Notes: generated from the letters alone by a model not told the origin. A stretch of DNA of 64,000 nt from Crossaster papposus (GCA_037893245.1 JBAIAA010000029.1:744001-808000), one strand, 5' to 3'. Shown: positions 44,938 to 57,242, numbered from the stretch's first letter. Numbers and translations: made by a program.

Positions 44938-46069
44938 AAGGTAACATCAAGCTATATGATGCGGTCGGGGCAAATGCTGAGAAAATACAGATTTTTGTTC
45001 TTCAACTTAGGGGTTTATATAGCATTTATTTGGTAGTTTCAAAGACGAGACCACCTGGTTTAATTCCCCATATGTTGCTTGTGATAACACATAAAAATGG
45101 ATTCCATTGCTTGACCAGTCGTTAATGCGTAGAAAATCGGCTGCACATTTAGCGAAATTGATTGTTGATAAATTAAAAGAAAAACAAGATTGCGGGTGTG
45201 CATTCAAATTCGCGCGAAAAAGAATTATCAATGTACTAAATTCAGTGCACATTCGGGAAATCGTGTGATGATTTCTTACGACTGGATGCACCATTATGCA
45301 AAAACGAATTATCAATTGTTAAATAGAAAACGGGAATGTGAGCGTTCATACTATTTCGCACGGAAACGAATGCACCAGTTACAAACTTATGTGCACATTT
45401 TGCGATATCGTCCGGGAAAACCTATTATTATGCTTGTATTTTTGTGTAAATGTTGTATTTATATGTATTATTGTTAGTTGTCAGTTTACGGTTTTGTTGA
45501 TGACTTTTAATGTAATTGTTATCCAATTGTACTTATTGATGTATGCAGGGCCCCAATAGAAACCAGTTTTAAACGTTTGGGCACACTCTGTGTAAAGAAA
45601 TGTAATAAATGAATGCAGTTATAAAATCATCAACCATTGTTAGCATCAACCTTTCCGACATTATCAAGCAAATAACCCAAATTCCGGTACCCAAAATTTG
45701 AGTAAAATTTTTACCCAGGCAATGTTTTGTTCAGGTGCATGGATGTGTAGAGTAACTAATATATTGTCTTTTTTATGTTCTGGTGGTCAATTACCTTTGA
45801 GCAAAATCGAATTTGTATCCAATTATGATAAATAGAGGCTCCTTGTTATTTTTGTTTTAAGAATTCATTCAAAATCACCAACTCTTACATTCAATTTCGT
45901 CCGAGACAAATAATCGCACGCTTTTTGCACACAAAACTTTTAAAGTTATTTACCATTTAACGTTTGGTCACATTGGCTCGAGAATATTCGTCAATACAAA
46001 TCTAAAGCTGTTCAAAGATCGAATTCGTCTGATGTCAACCAATTTAAAACTTACAAAAGTAAATGAATT

Positions 46070-46112
46070 AGTCTGGTGTGTACTTGACCCAATTGCACAC
46101 CAGACTAATTTA
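46070..46112. repeat. Hairpin in the tandem unit (also near 48760 and 51450)
   Basis: ATTAGTCTGGTGTG and CACACCAGACTAAT form a perfect 14-bp stem around a loop of about 15 bp. It is kept in all three units. A diverged relative of one arm is at 59198-59210. Confidence 0.8.
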
Positions 46113-46685
46113 GTTAGCATAGGCCTATCAGTTTCAAATTGAAGACGAATTTAATCTGTGAATACTGCCTTTCGGCAACAGCTTAAACAAATTTGATCTG
46201 TAATGACGAATACATTTAAGCTAATGTTTGAATAGAGTGACCAAGCGTTGATAATGAATGATAAATTACTAAATTGGTTTGGTAAAAGCGTGTGATTTTT
46301 TTGACTCGGCAAAAATTGAATGTGAGAGTTGGTAAATTTGAATGAACAATATTTTTATTAAAATTGTATTGATTTGTCTTATTTACCTCCAGAAAGGATT
46401 ATAAATACATTTGTTATACCTCTGTCTTTAATACTGTTTTTATTGGTATAAAACTATCACGTGTTCGGTGTATAACAACGCATATCTTGCATATGTGCCA
46501 TCGTGCAGTGTGTGTACGTGATATCACACGGCTGTTAGGTCAAAGGTGATAGTAAATAATGATGTGTGCATGCGTCTATGGTAAAGTGCCCCTATATTCA
46601 TCCATTTTCGCTAATTGTTTTGCTAAATGTACCCTTAGGGAGACAGTTTAGTATATGTTTTACGGTACTGAGGGGGCATTAACAT

Positions 46686-46713
46686 TAGGGAGACATTTAG
46701 ATGTCTCCCTAAG
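46686..46713. repeat. Second hairpin in the tandem unit
   Basis: TTAGGGAGACAT-TTAG-ATGTCTCCCTAA, a perfect 12-bp stem with a 4-nt loop. A further CCCTTAGGGAGACAG copy lies 60 bp upstream. It is present in units 1 and 2 and removed by the deletion in unit 3. Confidence 0.8.
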
Positions 46714-46904
46714 GTTCTAACTTCATAAAGGAGAAACATTTTAACTTTGTTAACAGTCTAGATCGATAGAGTAGGGTCCAAAATGCATAAATACCAAATT
46801 TCGTGGGAAAAGAATTAGTGAAAAACGGGTTAGGCTAGAGTAAAGTAAAGAATGAATAAAAACAGTTTTCAGTGTAAATTTAAGATCTTAAATTTGCTTC
46901 TCAA

Positions 46905-47138
46905 CCAGTTCGCGCCGGGATTATTTTAACATCACCGAGCCGAGGGGCGGGATTATTTTTATCAAACTCGATCCGAAGCCGGCTCAGGCCGATAGTGCCG
47001 GGAAGCACACCCACTCATTTCCGGCCTTGCTCGCTGCTGACAGACATTTCTGAACTTGAACTTGGCGTATTTAAGCATCATCCGTTTTGAATTTGGAGAA
47101 AAACTTTGCTTTTATATACGTCATCCGGCGCGAACTGG
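46905..47138. mobile_element. piggyBac-like MITE in unit 1
   Basis: CCAGTTCGCGCCGG at both ends, inverted, flanked by TCAA and TTAA; 234 bp. It is amplified along with the tandem unit. Confidence 0.8.
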
Positions 47139-47785
47139 TTAACAGTTTTAACACAAGAAATTATTAATAATATTGTTACAGTTCAAACATTGCCATTTAG
47201 AAAACTAAAGACATGTAGTTTCAGAAATCTTTTATACATCACACATTTTACATGTAAAATCAAACTTACTACTGTGACCGGATACAACTACAGTAGTTCA
47301 GTTAATATTCAGTTCAGTTCTGTTCAGTACGTAGGTGATCCTGAAATTATTGATGAATAACATTATAATACATGATAATACTAAATTCACCTAAAACTAC
47401 AATAAACACCCTTAAATCCAATACAATCCAATAACCTGTATTCAAGCAAAAACTGCTAAACTCTAGAACATGTTGACATTAGTTTAGAAACATTGATTAA
47501 TTCCAGCAATAAAGCTTAATTTCGCCACTTAAAAACCTGGAAACACTTATTTTAATCGACATTCAAGATTTGACCTTTTACCGTAGTGTTCTACAAGTCC
47601 TAGTACAACACCACCTGAGCAAATAATCTCAAAATGTTAGCAAAATACATTGAATTATCATTCGTTATGCACACACTTCTGTGAATATAACATAGTTAAC
47701 ATGATAGCACATTTCTAGAACATTCACCCTCAACGCTATTCAGTAACTTAACACAGTTTTTAGCCCAGTAAAACCCTCGTGACGT

Positions 47786-48004
47786 TCAGTTTCTGATGCG
47801 TCGATCTACGAGATGAAATGTGATATTGCCCTGAAGAATAAGAAAACAAACCGAACGGCGCCCCATAGTCTTCCGTAGAATCCTTGCAGTTCCGAGATGT
47901 TTCCCCAGGGACCTGGGAATGGTACCCAGAGCTCGCACAAAAACTGGAATGGCCTTCTTCACCTTGACTACAATAATGACTTGACTGCAAAAACGAATTA
48001 TCAA
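47786..48004 (-). pseudogene. LINE ORF C-terminal remnant, unit 1
   Basis: Minus-strand frame VKVKKAIPVFVRALGTIPRS then LGKHLGTARILRKTMG. The IPVVVGALG...LGTA+ILRK pattern is the usual end of a family of non-LTR retrotransposon polyproteins; here a middle part is missing. Equivalent frames are at 50477-50695 and 52926-53110, with F to V in the later copies. No enzymatic domain remains. Confidence 0.55.
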
Positions 48005-49595
48005 TTGTTAAATAGAAAACGGGAATGTGAGCGTTCATACTATTTCGCACGGAAACGAATGCACCAGTTACAAACTTATGTGCACATTTTGCGATATCGT
48101 CCGGGAAAACCTATTATTATGCTTGTATTTTTGTGTAAATGTTGTATTTATATGTATTATTGTTAGTTGTCAGTTTACGGTTTTGTTGATGACTTTTAAT
48201 GTAATTGTTATCCAATTGTACTTATTGATGTATGCAGGGCCCCAATAGAAACCAGTTTTAAACGTTTGGGCACACTCTGTGTAAAGAAATGTAATAAATG
48301 AATGCAGTTATAAAATCATCAACCATTGTTAGCATCAACCTTTCCGACATTATCAAGCAAATAACCCAAATTCCGGTACCCAAAATTTGAGTAAAATTTT
48401 TACCCAGGCAATGTTTTGTTCAGGTGCATGGATGTGTAGAGTAACTAATATATTGTCTTTTTTATGTTCTGGTGGTCAATTACCTTTGAGCAAAATCGAA
48501 TTTGTATACAATTATGATAAATAGAGGCTCTCCTTGTTATTTTTGTTTTAAGAATTCATTAAAAATCACCAACTCTTACATTCAATTTCGTCCGAGACAA
48601 ACAATCGCACGCTTTTTGCACACAAAACTTTTAAAGTTATTTACCATTTAACGTTTGGTCACATTGGCTCGAGAATATTCGTCAATACAAATCTAAAGCT
48701 GTTCAAAGATCGAATTCGTCTGATGTCAACCAATTTAAAACTTACAAAAGTAAATGAATTAGTCTGGTGTGTACTTGACCCAATTGCACACCAGACTAAT
48801 TTAGTTAGCATAGGCCTATCAGTTTCAAATTGAAGACGAATTTAATCTGTGAATACTGCCTTTCGGCAACAGCTTAAACAAATTTGATCTGTAATGACGA
48901 ATACATTTAAGCTAATGTTTGAATAGAGTGACCAAGCGTTGATAATGAATGATAAATTACTAAATTGGTTTGGTAAAAGCGTGTGATTTTTTTGACTCGG
49001 CAAAAATTGAATGTGAGAGTTGGTAAATTTGAATGAACAATATTTTTATTAAAATTGTATTGATTTGTCTTATTTACCTCCAGAAAGGATTATAAATACA
49101 TTTGTTATACCTCTGTCTTTAATACTGTTTTTATTGGTATAAAACTATCACGTGTTCGGTGTATAACAACGCATATCTTGCATATGTGCCATCGTGCAGT
49201 GTGTGTACGTGATATCACACGGCTGTTAGGTCAAAGGTGATAGTAAATAATGATGTGTGCATGCGTCTATGGTAAAGTGCCCCTATATTCATCCATTGTC
49301 GCTAATTGTTTTGCTAAATGTACCCTTAGGGAGACAGTTTAGTATACGTTTTACGGTACTGAGGGGGCATTAACATTAGGGAGACATTTAGATGTCTCCC
49401 TAAGGTTCTAACTTCATAAAGGAGAAACATTTTAACTTTGTTAACAGTCTAGATCGATAGAGTAGGGTCCAAAATGCATAAATACCAAATTTCGTGGGAA
49501 AAGAATTAGTGAAAAACGGGTTAGGCTAGAGTAAAGTAAAGAATGAATAAAAACAGTTTTCAGTGTAAATTTAAGATCTTAAATTTGCTTCTCAA

Positions 49596-49829
49596 CCAGT
49601 TCGCGCCGGGATTATTTTAACATCACTGAGCCGAGGGGCGGGATTATTTTTATCAAACTCGATCCGAAGCCGGCTCAGGCCGATAGTGCCGGGAAGCACA
49701 CCCACTCATTTCCGGCCTTGCTCGCTGCTGACAGACATTTCTGAACTTGAACTTGGCGTATTTAAGCATCATCCGTTTTGAATTTGGAGAAAAACTTTGC
49801 TTTTATATACGTCATCCGGCGCGAACTGG
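49596..49829. mobile_element. piggyBac-like MITE in unit 2
   Basis: Same termini and flanks as in unit 1; one interior substitution (ATCACTGAG). Confidence 0.8.
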
Positions 49830-50476
49830 TTAACAGTTTTAACACAAGAAATTATTAATAATATTGTTACAGTTCAAACATTGCCATTTAGAAAACTAAA
49901 GACATGTAGTTTCAGAAATCTTTTATACATCACACATTTTACATGTAAAATCAAACTTACTACTGTGACCGGATACAACTACAGTAGTTCAGTTAATATT
50001 CAGTTCAGTTCTGTTCAGTACGTAGGTGATCCTGAAATTATTGATGAATAACATTATAATACATGATAATACTAAATTCACCTAAAACTACAATAAACAC
50101 CCTTAAATCCAATACAATCCAATAACCTGTATTCAAGCAAAAACTGCTAAACTCTAGAACATGTTGACATTAGTTTAGAAACATTGATTAATTCCAGCAA
50201 TAAAGCTTAATTTCGCCACTTAAAAACCTGGAAACACTTATTTTAATCGACATTCAAGATTTGACCTTTTACCGTAGTGTTCTACAAGTCCTAGTACAAC
50301 ACCACCTGAGCAAATAATCTCAAAATGTTAGCAAAATACATTGAATTATCATTCGTTATGCACACACTTCTGTGAATATAACATAGTTAACATGATAGCA
50401 CATTTCTAGAACATTCACCCTCAACGCTATTCAGTAACTTAACACAGTTTTTAGCCCAGTAAAACCCTCGTGACGT

Positions 50477-50695
50477 TCAGTTTCTGATGCGTCGATCTAC
50501 GAGATGAAATGTGATATTGCCCTGAAGAATAAGAAAACAAACCGAACGGCGCCCCATAGTCTTCCGTAGAATCCTTGCAGTTCCGAGATGTTTCCCCAGG
50601 GACCTGGGAATGGTACCCAGAGCTCGCACAACAACTGGAATGGCCTTCTTCACCTTGACTACAATAATGACTTGACTGCAAAAACGAATTATCAA
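50477..50695 (-). pseudogene. LINE ORF C-terminal remnant, unit 2
   Basis: As in unit 1, but with VPVV-like IPVVVRALG. Confidence 0.55.
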
Positions 50696-52044
50696 TTGTT
50701 AAATAGAAAACGGGAATGTGAGCGTTCATACTATTTCGCACGGAAACGAATGCACCAGTTACAAACTTATGTGCACATTTTGCGATATCGTCCGGGAAAA
50801 CCTATTATTATGCTTGTATTTTTGTGTAAATGTTGTATTTATATGTATTATTGTTAGTTGTCAGTTTACGGTTTTGTTGATGACTTTTAATGTAATTGTT
50901 ATCCAATTGTACTTATTGATGTATGCAGGGCCCCAATAGAAACCAGTTTTAAACGTTTGGGCACACTCTGTGTAAAGAAATGTAATAAATGAATGCAGTT
51001 ATAAAACCATCAACCATTGTTAGCATCAACCTTTCCGACATTATCAAGCAAATAACCCAAATTCCGGTACCCAAAATTTGAGTAAAATTTTTACCCAGGC
51101 AATGTTTTGTTCAGGTGCATGGATGTGTAGAGTAACTAATATATTGTCTTTTTTATGTTCTGGTGGTCAATTACCTTTGAGCAAAATCGAATTTGTATCC
51201 AATTATGATAAATAGAGGCTCTCCTTGTTATTTTTGTTTTAAGAATTCATTAAAAATCACCAACTCTTACATTCAATTTCGTCCGAGACAAACAATCGCA
51301 CGCTTTTTGCACACAAAACTTTTAAAGTTATTTACCATTTAACGTTTGGTCACATTGGCTCGAGAATATTCGTCAATACAAATCTAAAGCTGTTCAAAGA
51401 TCGAATTCGTCTGATGTCAACCAATTTAAAACTTACAAAAGTAAATGAATTAGTCTGGTGTGTACTTGACCCAATTGCACACCAGACTAATTTAGTTAGC
51501 ATAGGCCTATCAGTTTCAAATTGAAGACGAATTTAATCTGTGAATACTGCCTTTCGGCAACAGCTTAAACAAATTTGATCTGTAATGACGAATACATTTA
51601 AGCTAATGTTTGAATAGAGTGACCAAGCGTTGATAATGAATGATAAATTACTAAATTGGTTTGGTAAAAGCGTGTGATTTTTTTGACTCGGCAAAAATTG
51701 AATGTGAGAGTTGGTAAATTTGAATGAACAATATTTTTATTAAAATTGTATTGATTTGTCTTATTTACCTCCAGAAAGGATTATAAATACATTTGTTATA
51801 CCTCTGTCTTTAATACTGTTTTTATTGGTATAAAACTATCACGTGTTCGGTGTATAACAACGCATATCTTGCATATGTGCCATCGTGCAGTGTGTGTACG
51901 TGATATCACACGGCTGTTAGGTCAAAGGTGATAGTAAATAATGTGAAAAAAATAATAGTGAAAAACGGGTTAGGCTAGAGTAAAGTAAAGAATGAATAAA
52001 AACAGTTTTCAGTGTAAATTTAAGATCTTAAATTTGCTTCTCAA

Positions 52045-52278
52045 CCAGTTCGCGCCGGGATTATTTTAACATCACCGAGCCGAGGGGCGGGATTATTTTT
52101 ATCAAACTCGATCCGAAGCCGACTCAGGCCGATAGTGCCGGGAAGCACACCCACTCATTTCCGGCCTTGCTCGCTGCTGACAGACATTTCTGAACTTGAA
52201 CTTGGCGTATTTAAGCATCATCCGTTTTGAATTTGGAGAAAAACTTTGCTTTTATATACGTCATCCGGCGCGAACTGG
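52045..52278. mobile_element. piggyBac-like MITE in unit 3
   Basis: Same termini; lies 100 bp after the unit-3 deletion. Confidence 0.8.
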
Positions 52279-52925
52279 TTAACAGTTTTAACACAAGAAA
52301 TTATTAATAATATTGTTACAGTTCAAACATTGCCATTTAGAAAACTAAAGACATGTAGTTTCAGAAATCTTTTATACATCACACATTTTACATGTAAAAT
52401 CAAACTTACTACTGTGACCGGATACAACTACAGTAGTTCAGTTAATATTCAGTTCAGTTCTGTTCAGTACGTAGGTGATCCTGAAATTATTGATGAATAA
52501 CATTATAATACATGATAATACTAAATTCACCTAAAACTACAATAAACACCCTTAAATCCAATACAATCCAATAACCTGTATTCAAGCAAAAACTGCTAAA
52601 CTCTAGAACATGTTGACATTAGTTTAGAAACATTGATTAATTCCAGCAATAAAGCTTAATTTCGCCACTTAAAAACCTGGAAACACTTATTTTAATCGAC
52701 ATTCAAGATTTGACCTTTTACCGTAGTGTTCTACAAGTCCTAGTACAACACCACCTGAGCAAATAATCTCAAAATGTTAGCAAAATACATTGAATTATCA
52801 TTCGTTATGCACACACTTCTGTGAATATAACATAGTTAACATGATAGCACATTTCTAGAACATTCACCCTCAACGCTATTCAGTAACTTAACACAGTTTT
52901 TAGCCCAGTAAAACCCTCGTGACGT

Positions 52926-53201
52926 TCAGTTTCTGATGCGTCGATCTACGAGATGAAATGTGATATTGCCCTGAAGAATAAGAAAACAAACCGAACGGCG
53001 CCCCATAGTCTTCCGTAGAATCCTTGCAGTTCCGAGATGTTTCCCCAGGGACCTGGGAATGGTACCCAGAGCTCGCACAACAACTGGAATGGCCTTCTTC
53101 ACCTTGACTACAATAATGATACTGATCAGAATACACAAATGTTGGGGGAATTGTACGGTGTTGCATGAAACCAGTATATAGCCGACATGTTCCCCGTTCA
53201 T
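52926..53201 (-). pseudogene. LINE ORF C-terminal remnant, unit 3 and flank
   Basis: Same frame as in the other units, but its upstream part runs into the unique right flank (LCILISIIIVVKVKKAIPVV), showing what the source locus looked like before duplication. Confidence 0.55.
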
Positions 53202-53592
53202 CTATTGCGAACAAAATGCGGTCTAATTAAATATGGTAAAATAAATGTAGTTCAAAGGAACCACTTTTGTTGTCTAACACTTGTCGGACTTGATCGGTCC
53301 CTGGGATCGCTACTCCACATCGATGTGGATGGTTAGGTAGTCAGCACGCCCGACGGTGACATCATATGTAATGTCAAAATTAAAACCAAAAATAAAATAA
53401 CAATTTGAAATATGAGAAGCGTTAGTCCGTAAATTCGGGGTCCAACAGCGTGATCTGTTTGTGTCCTGGTTACACTTGATCTTGTATACAGGGTGGCCCT
53501 TACAAAACAACAAACAAGCATACTTCCACTGCACCGAGGCAAAAACTGTGTATACCAATAGATGGAGAATCTTACTTGGAGAAAATGTATAC
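53120..53592. other. Unassigned flank
   Basis: No gene recognised between the tandem array and the SINE. Confidence 0.4.
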
Positions 53593-53890
53593 CATAATAA
53601 TAATGTGCGGTGGTCATATAGCACTTCATCACCAAAGTCTCAAAGCGCTTAACATTATTACCCCGGTCATTGGGCCCATGAAGCATTCTAAATACCATCT
53701 CAGCTCCCTAGTTTACAACTCGATGTTGCCATTTCGACGCAAAGCAGCCAAATCAACCACAATAACCATCTCTGCCTTTACAGGTACTCATTTACTTCTT
53801 GTTGAAGAGAAGCAAAGAGCCCAAGGTGTGCCCAATGGCACGCACATAATAGTCCCAGGCAGGACTCGAACCCACAACCTGTAGCTTTAC
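53593..53890 (-). mobile_element. tRNA-derived SINE with LINE-like 3' tail
   Basis: Minus strand: head with a Pol III B box (GGGTTCGAGTCCT, 53861-53873), then a body. The tail is GGGGTAATAATGTTAAGCGC, TTTGAGAC, AAGTGCTATATGACC, ending ATTATTATTAT at 53593. The A box is not evident, so the 5' end may be truncated. The tail matches 23190-23310 and resembles the CR1-like LINE ends, implying that a LINE mobilised it. Confidence 0.75.
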
Positions 53891-54414
53891 CTACGTAATT
53901 TAACATGAAATGGTTTAGTTATTACTGTTGCGAACGGACCACTGACTTTACCTCATAGAATAGGGTCTAGAGCTAAAACTATAGTTTTAGCATACAAGCC
54001 CACATCCAGATATCTTGGTATAATTTGTATGTTAGAAAGATTCTTCATCCATTGGTTTAAGTAGTCCGGGCATCAACGTAGTGGGAGTATATGTGTCCGT
54101 TGCGATATGTTTGTCCGGTTTGGGGGGCCAAAAAGAGTCAAGTGGCATTCAAATTGACTTTAAACTTTAGTGTTTGTTTTGCAGTCACTGTTTTATATAA
54201 TCACTATTTGAGATAGGAGGCATCAAATAATTTGCTTTGAATTAAAACAAAATCTTATGTCAGGTGTAAACAGGGATATGATTTTTGTGTCAATTGGGCG
54301 CGAGCATTTTTCAAGTCTATTCGCACATAAGATTGTACAAGAAGAAAACATTGAAGGACACTCGAAACAGCTCTGTGTTTGTCCACAAACACATGTTTAT
54401 TTTGTAAATGTTTA
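53891..54414. other. Unassigned
   Basis: No gene or known repeat seen. Confidence 0.35.
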
Positions 54415-54485
54415 TTTTGTATTTACCCTGGGTGATCCATTCAGTGAGAAAAACTCACTGATCTTCCATAGATCCCAGCTATGTA
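54415..54485 (-). mobile_element. LINE 3' end fragment
   Basis: TTTACCCTGGGTGATCCATT and GATCTTCCATAGATCCC align with the 3' UTR of the LINE at 42328-43097. Confidence 0.5.
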
Positions 54486-55464
54486 TTATTGTTAAAAATA
54501 TACATTTATATAATATAATTATTGAAAATTTATTTAAATTAACTGAACTGTTTAAGCTGTTTGACAAAGTGATTACAACTTGTTCAATGAAGATATTTCA
54601 AATGTTGTGGAAAATCAATTGCAAGTTAAAAGCATTTACTGCTATTTTAGCCAGTAAATGCTAAACAGTAAAACTTTATTTTATTCATACAAATTGAAGC
54701 ATTTGCTTTTCCTTAATGCTTTTACTTTGAAGTAAATGCTTTTACTTTTTGCTTGTACTTCATAGCATTTGCTAGTTTTTATTCATACGACCCAATTAAC
54801 TCGCACATAAATTATTAAAGTAAAAGTAAAAACAAACAAAAGCAAAAACCAATGAAGAAAAACCCAAAGAGAGCACCTCCATTAAAATCTAAATGTAGGC
54901 CCAGATCGCCAAAAACAAAGAACAAACGAGTAAGATCGACAGATATTTAAATAAAATGTTTTTTAACATTTAAAAAACCTTTAATATCCTATGATAAGAA
55001 GAACAACAAAAATATTTAAAAAAAAAGAAGTACCAAACAAAACAATTAACTACATAATATAACTACGTATAATGTACGCAAATTGAATGTTCACACACAA
55101 TATACTATTTGCATCAATATACAATAACAAAAATAGCAGTTTTTTCAACTTTGACATGAGCTAGGAAGCAAAACCAAAAAATCTATATCTTTAATTTGGT
55201 AATAATAAACAAATGTTGGGGTATAATTTGAAACCAAAGTCAGCTCAAGGTCGTGCGATCCACAAGGTCAAACTTAAGGTCAAAGTAAAGGTCTGAAGGT
55301 CATTGTAAGTCAAATTGCTTTGGACATAACAAAATAATGCCAACATTCGATTATTTATGATGTTAGCTTTTCAATGAAATCAAAATCAGCAAATTTGGTC
55401 AACAAGTTAGTGAGGTGTGGTTATTTCAATATTGGTGGCCACGCCCATTTTGGCTAGAATAACA
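54486..55464. other. AT-rich with AAGGTCA words
   Basis: Repeated GCATTTGCTTTT/AGTAAATGCTTTTAC words at 54640-54775. Four AAGGTC(A) words at 55248-55302. No gene. Confidence 0.5.
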
Positions 55465-55708
55465 GGGGCCAATTTCATGAAACGTGTAAGCACCAACATT
55501 TGCTCAGCATGAACATTCTTCCTTGGAGAAAAACAGGGTAACAAACCAACATTTCTGTTGATGTTTATTGTTTGTGACTAGTATTCAGCTGGTTTTGGCT
55601 TTGAATGAAAAGCACATGGAGTTTAGGCCGATAACGTGTTTTTACTGAGCAAGACCTTTTTCGTGCTAAGCAAATTTGTGTGCTTACATGTTTTATGAAA
55701 GTGGCCCC
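55465..55708. mobile_element. MITE with GGGGCCA termini
   Basis: GGGGCCAATTTCATGAAACG with TGTAAGCAC and, inverted, GGGGCCACTTTCATAAAACA with TGTAAGCAC; 244 bp. No clear target duplication. A central GTAACAAACCAAC...TGTTGATGTTTATTG part has no gene. Confidence 0.75.
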
Positions 55709-56360
55709 AGGTGGTAGCACGAAAACCGCTAGTCGGATTTCGCTGAAACAAACAAAATGTCACCCAAAATAACTCTATAAAACAAAAAAATATAAAACCC
55801 TATAAAAGTATTGAATTTTTGTACAAAACTAGAAACTTGAACGGCCTTTTCCTCAACATTTCACTTTTGCGACATGTTGATAAATGCAAACTTTAAACAG
55901 CCATAACTTGTTTTATCCGATTGAAGTTAAAAAAAAACAGCATTGCAAGGAGAATTTCATCCTCTTCTCTATTACCTGAGAACCCTTATTGCAACCTCTG
56001 CCCAGTTCCATCTCATTTTGCCAGAACCCCTCACAAATAATCAAATGCTGAAGGATTGTTTAGCTCGGTACATTTGGCGCCTCGTGTACCTATTAAAATC
56101 AATAATCGGCGAGCGGTTTTGACATCAAACAGGTGTAATTCGTTTATCTAATTCATCACCGAACAGGTAATTGACATATTGATAATTTGTCACATCTGGT
56201 TAGATCAGCCAAAACCACTCTACTGGAATAACGGCATCAGTGTATCATTCAAGCGCGCTTGATTTAGTTCAATAATCGCACGCTGAATTGACCATCAATC
56301 CTAGCATGTACATTGACATAAAATGAATTTTTTTCTCAATTTTCATTATTCTTGATTTTG
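55709..56360. other. Unassigned
   Basis: No gene or known repeat. Confidence 0.35.
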
Positions 56361-56950
56361 TTTAAAGGTAAATGTAGGATACACCATTTGCAGATATTGA
56401 AAATCTTTACTACAAAGTTCTTAAGAAATATCTTACTTATTTGAAAGTGAATAATGATTGTAGGCATCCAGCAAAATGATTGCGCTAGATATCCTGTAAA
56501 TAGATTTGTGTATTTAAACAAATTTATGATCGCCAGACGGCGATCGCGAAAAAAAAAGGAACAACATAAGAACCACTGCCGTACACCAGTTTAAAACGAA
56601 CTCTGTTTTTCTTGCTTTTCTAAGCATCCATGATTGTAAAACTTTGGACAGGTCAGACAAAATACAACCCCCAAATCCACTCATTCCTGATAATTCAAGC
56701 AATTACCAATGGTGTATCCTACCTTTACATCCACCTATTCCTGATAATTCAAGCAATTACTAATGGTGTATCCTACCTTTACATCCAACCATTCCTGATA
56801 ATTCAAGCAATTACCAATGATGTATTCTACCTTTACATCAACCCATTCATGATAATTCAAGCAGTTACCAATGGTGTATCCTACATTACCTTTACATCCA
56901 ACCATTCCTGATAATTCAAGCAATTCCCAATGGTGTGTCCTACCTTTAAA
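56361..56950 (-). mobile_element. MITE with 54-bp minisatellite, copy 4 (inverted)
   Basis: Best-preserved ends: TTTAAAGGTA-AATG-TAGGATACACCATT at 56361 and, inverted, TTTAAAGGTAGGACACACC at 56950. Five minisatellite units at about 56676-56945. The unique part, with GATCGCCAGACGGCGATCGC, lies at 56380-56560. TTTAAA at both edges may be the target or the terminus. Confidence 0.8.
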
Positions 56951-57242
56951 GGTTTTGATGTGTTTACGGTACAGTAGCTGACCTGTAAATAAATAATGTT
57001 TCAAACTGTAAACCCCCGTGTGTTCTTTGCACTTGCAAATTTGAAATTCTCTTCCAAAGTGTCTTGGAAATGTCCATAATTCTTGAAAGCCACCATTTCA
57101 AAAACCTTTAATCTGCTAATAGATGTGCCATGTAAATGGCCATCTACGTAATTATCCTATGCCAAGGACAGTCAGTTACACGATTAATACCATCACAAAG
57201 AAGGCTACGTTAGCCAACTCCACCAGACATAACATATATTAC
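56951..57242. other. Unassigned
   Basis: Nothing recognised. Confidence 0.3.

Larger units (their letters stand above)
45297..53119. repeat. Tandem array of three 2.69-kb units
   Basis: Copies at 45297-47985 (2689 bp), 47986-50676 (2691 bp) and 50677-53119 (about 2443 bp). They differ by only a handful of substitutions and a 2-bp indel (GGCTCCTT versus GGCTCTCCTT). Copy 3 lacks about 243 bp near 51945, replaced by a short A-rich junction. Each unit starts TGCAAAAACGAATTATCAAT and ends CTACAATAATGACTTGACT; copy 3 instead passes into unique flank. Each holds a piggyBac-like MITE, two hairpins and a LINE-derived frame. Confidence 0.95.

Noticed and set aside
54257..54664. A 135-residue plus-strand open frame
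   Set aside because: It spans a LINE 3' UTR fragment on the opposite strand and AT-rich DNA; no recognisable domain.
55248..55302. Nuclear-receptor response element from four AAGGTC(A) words
   Set aside because: Irregular spacing, AT-rich non-genic context and no gene nearby; probably simple-sequence drift.
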